Assembly: GCA_040381195.1 (NCBI GenBank) | Contig: JBEIHR010000033.1 | Span: 1 to 18,090 of the forward strand | Direction: 5' to 3' | DNA from: VGCC01 sp040381195 | Lineage (GTDB): Bacteria; Actinomycetota; Actinomycetes; S36-B12 | Length of the DNA: 18,090 nt | In this document: piece after piece, positions 14,493 to 18,090 of the stretch | How the letters are laid out: each line of letters starts with the position of its first letter | Numbering within the stretch: the stretch's first letter is position 1 | Program-made: the position numbers and the translations under genes | The notes under the pieces: model-generated | Database searches by the model: none | What the model was told of the DNA's origin: nothing | Seen by the model: only the letters and a program-made list of their open reading frames with translations

Positions 14493-16793
14493 ATGATCGA
14501 GTTGAGCGGTAGCAACGTGACCACCGTCGTCATCGTTGCCGTCATCGCACTCGCGGCCCTCATCGTCGCTGCCATCCTCGTCCGCGAAGTCCTCGCGGCC
14601 AGTGAGGGCACCGCCAAGATGAAGGAGATCGCCGCAGCGGTCCAAGAAGGCGCGTCGGCATACCTCAACCGGCAGTTCAAGACCCTGGCGATCTTCGCGG
14701 TCATCGTCTTCTTCGTCCTTTTCCTGCTTCCCGCGGAGACGAATTCCGAGCGCATCGGTCGCAGCATCTTCTTCCTCGTCGGTGCCGTCTTCTCCGCGAT
14801 CACCGGATACATGGGTATGTGGCTTGCCGTGCGCGGCAATGTGCGCGTCGCCGCGGCCGCGAACGAGCAGGGAGAGAAGCCGGCCATGAAGCTGGCGTTC
14901 CGGACTGGCGGCGTCGCCGGCATGTTCACCGTGGGTCTCGGCCTGTTCGGTGCAGCAATCGTGGTCCTCGTCTACCAGGGTGAGGCGCCCAAGGTGCTGG
15001 AGGGCTTCGGCTTCGGCGCGGCGCTGCTCGCCATGTTCATGCGCGTGGGTGGCGGCATCTTCACCAAGGCAGCCGACGTCGGCGCGGATCTCGTCGGCAA
15101 GGTCGAGCAGGGCATTCCCGAGGACGACCCGCGCAACGCCGCGACCATCGCGGACAACGTCGGGGACAACGTCGGTGACTGCGCGGGTATGGCCGCGGAC
15201 CTGTTCGAGTCCTACGCCGTGACCCTGGTTGCCGCCCTCATCCTTGGTAAGGCCGCCTTCGGCGAACTCGGCCTGGTCATCCCGCTGGTCATTCCGGCCA
15301 TCGGCGTGATCACCGCCGTTATCGGCATCTTCGCGGTCTCCCCGCGTAGCTCCGACCGGTCGGGCATGAGTTCGATCAACCGTGGGTTCTTCATCTCCGC
15401 CGTGATCTCAGCGATCCTTGTCGTGGTTGCGGTGTTCTACTTCGTGCCGTCCACCTGGGAGGAGCTCGTCTCCCTGGGCGGTCTGGAAGAGATCCTCGGC
15501 GCCAGCACGGTGAACCCGCAGTGGTTCGTCATCATCGCGGTGGTCATCGGCATCGTCCTGGCCGCCCTGATCCAGCAACTCACCGCCTACTTCACCGAAA
15601 CCAACCGTCGCCCGGTCGACGACGTCGCCAAGACGTCGCTCACAGGACCGGCCACCGTCATCCTTTCCGGTATCTCTTTGGGTCTGGAGTCCGCGGTCTA
15701 CTCCGCCCTCCTCATCGGTGGAGCGGTCTACGCGGCATTCCTGCTCGGTGGTGGTGCGATCCTGCTGTCGCTGTTCGCGATCGCACTCGCCGGCACAGGT
15801 CTGCTCACCACGGTCGGCGTCATCGTGTCCATGGACACCTTCGGCCCGGTCTCCGATAACGCCCAGGGCATCGCGGAAATGTCCGGCGATGTTCACGGTG
15901 AGGGCGCGGTCGTTCTCACCCGCCTCGATGCGGTCGGTAACTCGACCAAGGCGATCACGAAGGGAATCGCGATTGCCACCGCGGTGCTCGCCGCAACTGC
16001 GCTCTTCGGTGCCTATCGGGATGCGATCGTCGGAGCATTCGCCGAGTTGGGTGTCAATAGTGAACTCGACACCATCGCGGATCCCTTCCAGTACGACGGC
16101 ATCCTCAATGTCGCGAACCCGGCGAACCTCGTCGGCCTGATCATCGGTGCGGCGGTGGTGTTCCTCTTCTCCGGTCTCGCCATCAACGCTGTGTCGCGTG
16201 CGGCCGGAGCGGTGATCTTCGAAGTGAGGCGCCAGTTCCGCGAGCATCCGGGGATCATGGCCGGCACGGAGAAGCCCGAGTACGGCAAGGTCGTCGACAT
16301 CGTCACCCGCGACTCGCTGCGCGAGCTCGTCACGCCGGGCATCCTCGCGGTGTTCACCCCGATCGCGGTCGGATTCGGTCTCGGCGTCGGAGCGCTGGGC
16401 GCCTACCTGGCGGGCACCATCGCCACTGGCGTGCTCATGGCCGTGTTCCTATCGAACTCCGGTGGAGCGTGGGACAACGCGAAGAAGTACGTCGAGGACG
16501 GGCACTTCGGTGGCAAGAAGTCCGAAGCCCATGCGGCCACGGTCATCGGCGACACCGTGGGCGATCCGTTCAAAGACACCGCGGGTCCGGCCATCAACCC
16601 ATTGATCAAGGTGATGAACCTCGTCGCCCTGTTGATCGCACCGGCCGTCGTGGTCATGAGCGTCGGAGAGGGCGAGAACCCGGTGCTGCGTTGGGCGATC
16701 GCACTCGGTGCGACGCTCATCATCGTCGTCGCGGTGGTCATCTCCAAGCGTCGCCCGATCGCCGTCGGAGATCAGGACGCCGTCAACGCGTAG
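14493..16793 (+). CDS. hppA: Membrane-bound H+-translocating pyrophosphatase, K+-independent type
   Basis: A 766-residue membrane pyrophosphatase that couples pyrophosphate hydrolysis to proton export. About 16 hydrophobic segments cover the protein. Catalytic loops are intact: AADVGADLVGKVEQGIPEDD (193-212), IADNVGDNVGDCAG (219-232), a central DTFGPVSDNAQGIAEMS (448-464), and DTVGDPFKDTAGPA (687-700). In the potassium-determining segment, GNSTKAITKG (482-491) has Lys486 and Thr489 where K+-independent enzymes have Lys/Thr, and K+-dependent ones have Ala/Gly. It is therefore predicted to be a K+-independent H+ pump. The gene reads alone, divergent from the helicase, with AAGGAG upstream and a hairpin terminator downstream. 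Proximity to topA is common in actinomycetes. Confidence 0.96.
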   Translation: MIELSGSNVTTVVIVAVIALAALIVAAILVREVLAASEGTAKMKEIAAAVQEGASAYLNRQFKTLAIFAVIVFFVLFLLPAETNSERIGRSIFFLVGAVFSAITGYMGMWLAVRGNVRVAAAANEQGEKPAMKLAFRTGGVAGMFTVGLGLFGAAIVVLVYQGEAPKVLEGFGFGAALLAMFMRVGGGIFTKAADVGADLVGKVEQGIPEDDPRNAATIADNVGDNVGDCAGMAADLFESYAVTLVAALILGKAAFGELGLVIPLVIPAIGVITAVIGIFAVSPRSSDRSGMSSINRGFFISAVISAILVVVAVFYFVPSTWEELVSLGGLEEILGASTVNPQWFVIIAVVIGIVLAALIQQLTAYFTETNRRPVDDVAKTSLTGPATVILSGISLGLESAVYSALLIGGAVYAAFLLGGGAILLSLFAIALAGTGLLTTVGVIVSMDTFGPVSDNAQGIAEMSGDVHGEGAVVLTRLDAVGNSTKAITKGIAIATAVLAATALFGAYRDAIVGAFAELGVNSELDTIADPFQYDGILNVANPANLVGLIIGAAVVFLFSGLAINAVSRAAGAVIFEVRRQFREHPGIMAGTEKPEYGKVVDIVTRDSLRELVTPGILAVFTPIAVGFGLGVGALGAYLAGTIATGVLMAVFLSNSGGAWDNAKKYVEDGHFGGKKSEAHAATVIGDTVGDPFKDTAGPAINPLIKVMNLVALLIAPAVVVMSVGEGENPVLRWAIALGATLIIVVAVVISKRRPIAVGDQDAVNA

Positions 16794-16809
16794 TCGGACA
16801 TCACGTGGG

Positions 16810-16832
16810 GGCCCGGTCTTTTCGACCGGGCC
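16810..16832 (+). terminator. Hairpin terminator after hppA
   Basis: GGCCCGGTC (16810-16818) and GACCGGGCC (16824-16832) make a perfect nine-pair stem with loop TTTTC, 16 bases after the hppA stop and 18 bases beyond the opposing antitoxin-like gene. The following bases (TTCACTCATT) are moderately T-rich. It could end transcription from both directions. Confidence 0.75.
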
Positions 16833-16850
16833 TTCACTCATTGTGCGGTG

Positions 16851-17162
16851 TCAGTAACGACGACCCTCAGCGATCAAGTCGGAAACGGTCTCGGGCCCCG
16901 ACTTTGCGTGCTTCCCTATGGCTCGTAACTCCGCGAGGATCCTGTCCACCCGGTCCGCACTCACGGACAGTGGTGGTGTCCCGAGCGGGACGAGTCCCGC
17001 TACGTGCTCGCGATCCCTCATGATGTGAATCGAGGCGCCTGCATGCGCCATATCGATGAGGATGTCGAGAGCGGCAGCTGCTTCTTCCACGTCGGCGAAT
17101 ACCTGCATGGCCTCACCGTAGGCGGAGGGTCTGACTGAGGGAATGATCCGAATATCGGACAC
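16851..17162 (-). CDS. Small protein resembling a Phd/YefM-type antitoxin, without an adjacent toxin
   Basis: A 103-residue protein. Residues 19-60 (from MQVFADVEEAA to VAGLVPLG) follow the Phd/YefM pattern: an N-terminal helix, a basic beta strand and a strand like the usual GxPVAxLVPL (here REHVAGLVPL). The C-terminus (DRILAELRAIG, then SDLIAEGRRY) resembles the toxin-binding tails of Phd/VapB antitoxins, which often end in LIxEGR. No toxin reading frame lies next to it: downstream is the hppA terminator and upstream the divergent topA. The GTG start has GAAGGG nine bases upstream. The family call is from pattern recognition only; it might be a free-standing regulator, a relic, or an unrelated small protein. 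Confidence 0.6.
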   Translation of the reverse strand: MSDIRIIPSVRPSAYGEAMQVFADVEEAAAALDILIDMAHAGASIHIMRDREHVAGLVPLGTPPLSVSADRVDRILAELRAIGKHAKSGPETVSDLIAEGRRY

Positions 17163-17176
17163 TGCGCCGCGCCCTT

Positions 17177-17193
17177 CACCCCCTTCGGGGGTG
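17177..17193 (-). other. GC-rich hairpin in the leader of the antitoxin-like gene
   Basis: CACCCCC (17177-17183) and GGGGGTG (17187-17193) form a perfect seven-pair stem with loop TTC on the plus strand. On the minus-strand transcript it immediately precedes the GAAGGG ribosome binding site of the antitoxin-like gene, so it may affect its translation or serve as an operator half-site pair. Confidence 0.35.
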
Positions 17194-17228
17194 GTGATGG
17201 GAACGCCGCCCGAGGACCCGCCGTCGGT

Positions 17229-17259
17229 TTGACAGGGACGGGTGGCCTACCGTCAGACT
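17229..17259 (+). promoter_or_regulatory. Candidate topA promoter
   Basis: TTGACA at 17229-17234 is a perfect -35 consensus. The best -10 is CAGACT at 17254-17259 with a long 19-base spacer, giving a start near 17266 and a 28-base leader. The -35 is strong and the -10 is weak, which would suit a supercoiling-sensitive promoter, but this is inference. Confidence 0.45.
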
Positions 17260-17293
17260 CCGCCGCGTCCATCAGCCGTAGAGGGGAATTCGA

Positions 17294-18090
17294 GTGTCGG
17301 GCACATTGGTGATCGTCGAGTCACCGGCGAAGGCCAAGAAGATCGCGGGCTATCTGGGGAACGGTTACACCGTCCTGGCCTCGGTCGGCCACGTGCGGGA
17401 TCTGGCGGCCCGGGCATCGGACCTGCCGGCTGAGGATCGCAAGAAGCCCTGGGCCAAGCTCGCGGTGAACGTCGATGACGCCTACCAACCCCACTACGTC
17501 GTCCACGAGTCCAAGAAGCAGACCATCAAGGAACTCAAGGCCGCGCTCAAGGACGCCGACGCATTGCTGCTCGCCACGGACGAGGACCGCGAGGGTGAGG
17601 CCATCTCCTGGCACCTCCTCGAGGTACTGAAGCCCAAGGTCCCGGTCAAGCGCATGGTGTTCAACGAGATCACCCCCGAGGCCATCCGCGACGCCGTGTC
17701 GAACCCGCGTGAATTGGATATGCGGCTGGTCGAAGCGCAGGAGACCCGACGCGTGGTCGACCGGCTCTACGGCTACCCGGTGTCCGAGGTGCTGTGGAAG
17801 AAGATCGGCCGTGAGGCGCGCTCTGCTGGCCGCGTGCAGTCCGTTGCCGTCCGCCTTGTCGTCGATCGCGAGCGGGAGCGCATCGCATTCCGCTCGGCCG
17901 GCTACTGGGATATCGAGGGCGTCTTCGAGCCCGAGGCCTTCGATGCACGACTCACCGCGGTCGACGGGCAGCGGGTGGTGCGCGGCAACGACTTCGACCA
18001 GTCCGGAACCCTCACCGCGAAGAACGCGGTGCTTTTGGACGAGACCCGCGCTCGCGGACTCCAGTCGGCGCTCACCGGCCGCGAGTTCAC
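17294..18090 (+). CDS. topA: DNA topoisomerase I, N-terminal part (partial at window end)
   Basis: The first 265 codons of a type IA topoisomerase, which relaxes negative supercoils. The Toprim domain is complete: LVIVESPAKAKKI (5-17) with the catalytic Glu9, and ATDEDREGEAIS (94-105) with the metal-binding Asp96, Asp98 and Glu100. FNEITPEAI (123-131) and LVEAQETRRVVDRLYGYPVS (145-164) mark domain IV, and SAGRVQSVAVRLVVDRE (177-193) is the conserved substrate-binding stretch. The active-site Tyr, normally around residue 310-330, lies beyond the window. The GTG start is supported by GAGGGG at 17281-17286, seven bases upstream. It is divergent from the antitoxin-like gene. Confidence 0.97.
   Translation, partial: MSGTLVIVESPAKAKKIAGYLGNGYTVLASVGHVRDLAARASDLPAEDRKKPWAKLAVNVDDAYQPHYVVHESKKQTIKELKAALKDADALLLATDEDREGEAISWHLLEVLKPKVPVKRMVFNEITPEAIRDAVSNPRELDMRLVEAQETRRVVDRLYGYPVSEVLWKKIGREARSAGRVQSVAVRLVVDRERERIAFRSAGYWDIEGVFEPEAFDARLTAVDGQRVVRGNDFDQSGTLTAKNAVLLDETRARGLQSALTGREF

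Noticed and set aside
15408..16247. Minus-strand open frame of 279 codons opposite hppA
   Set aside because: Highly charged low-complexity translation fully inside a complete pyrophosphatase gene.

Overview
The window is GC-rich chromosomal DNA with dense coding on both strands, frequent GTG starts, 4-bp GTGA/ATGA gene overlaps and a gene order typical of Actinobacteria (actinomycetes). From memory, the order closely parallels the Mycobacterium tuberculosis block from Rv3671c (marP) to Rv3646c (topA): marP end, ephE-like hydrolase, holin-like membrane protein, acs, Rv3662c-like gene, HAD phosphatase, ssd/cpaE-like gene, tadA, tadB, tadC, flp, tadE, Rv3654c-like gene, DEAH helicase, topA. The same block, with an H+-pyrophosphatase beside topA, is familiar from Streptomyces-like genomes. 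I cannot name the species.

Left part (1-4640): the last codons of a plus-strand gene, perhaps marP, run into a minus-strand run read as acs > nhaA > holin-like > epoxide-hydrolase-like. The spacings are short and the last two genes lack clear ribosome binding sites, which suggests translational coupling. The group covers acetate activation, Na+/H+ exchange and membrane functions. The hydrolase lacks two of its three expected catalytic residues.

Middle-left (4641-7571): a Fic-fold-like gene reads divergently from acs. It keeps a Fic inhibitory-helix motif but its catalytic motif is degenerate. A short cytochrome P450 follows, sitting between two genes that are neighbours in M. tuberculosis. 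A membrane-anchored HAD-IB phosphatase-like gene reads back towards it. Two of these starts (4727 and 7490) have a TANNNT box exactly six bases upstream, the arrangement expected for leaderless mRNAs. A perfect DnaA box lies in the HAD/cpaE intergenic gap.

Middle (7572-12182): a seven-gene actinobacterial Tad/Flp-type cluster, cpaE-like > tadA > tadB > tadC > flp > tadE > Rv3654c-like, tightly overlapped except for a 116-bp gap before flp. A perfect 16-bp inverted repeat starts 17 bases after the flp stop, inside the first codons of tadE. It is a good candidate for uncoupling pilin expression from the minor components. No prepilin peptidase gene is in the window.

Right part (12139-18090): a DEAH helicase with a C-terminal cysteine cluster (YprA/MrfA-like) overlaps the end of the Tad cluster tail to tail. 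A K+-independent type H+-translocating pyrophosphatase follows, ending in a clear hairpin terminator. Next come a small minus-strand gene resembling an unpaired Phd/YefM antitoxin and the 5' part of topA, which runs off the window. No stretch over 300 bases lacks a gene.
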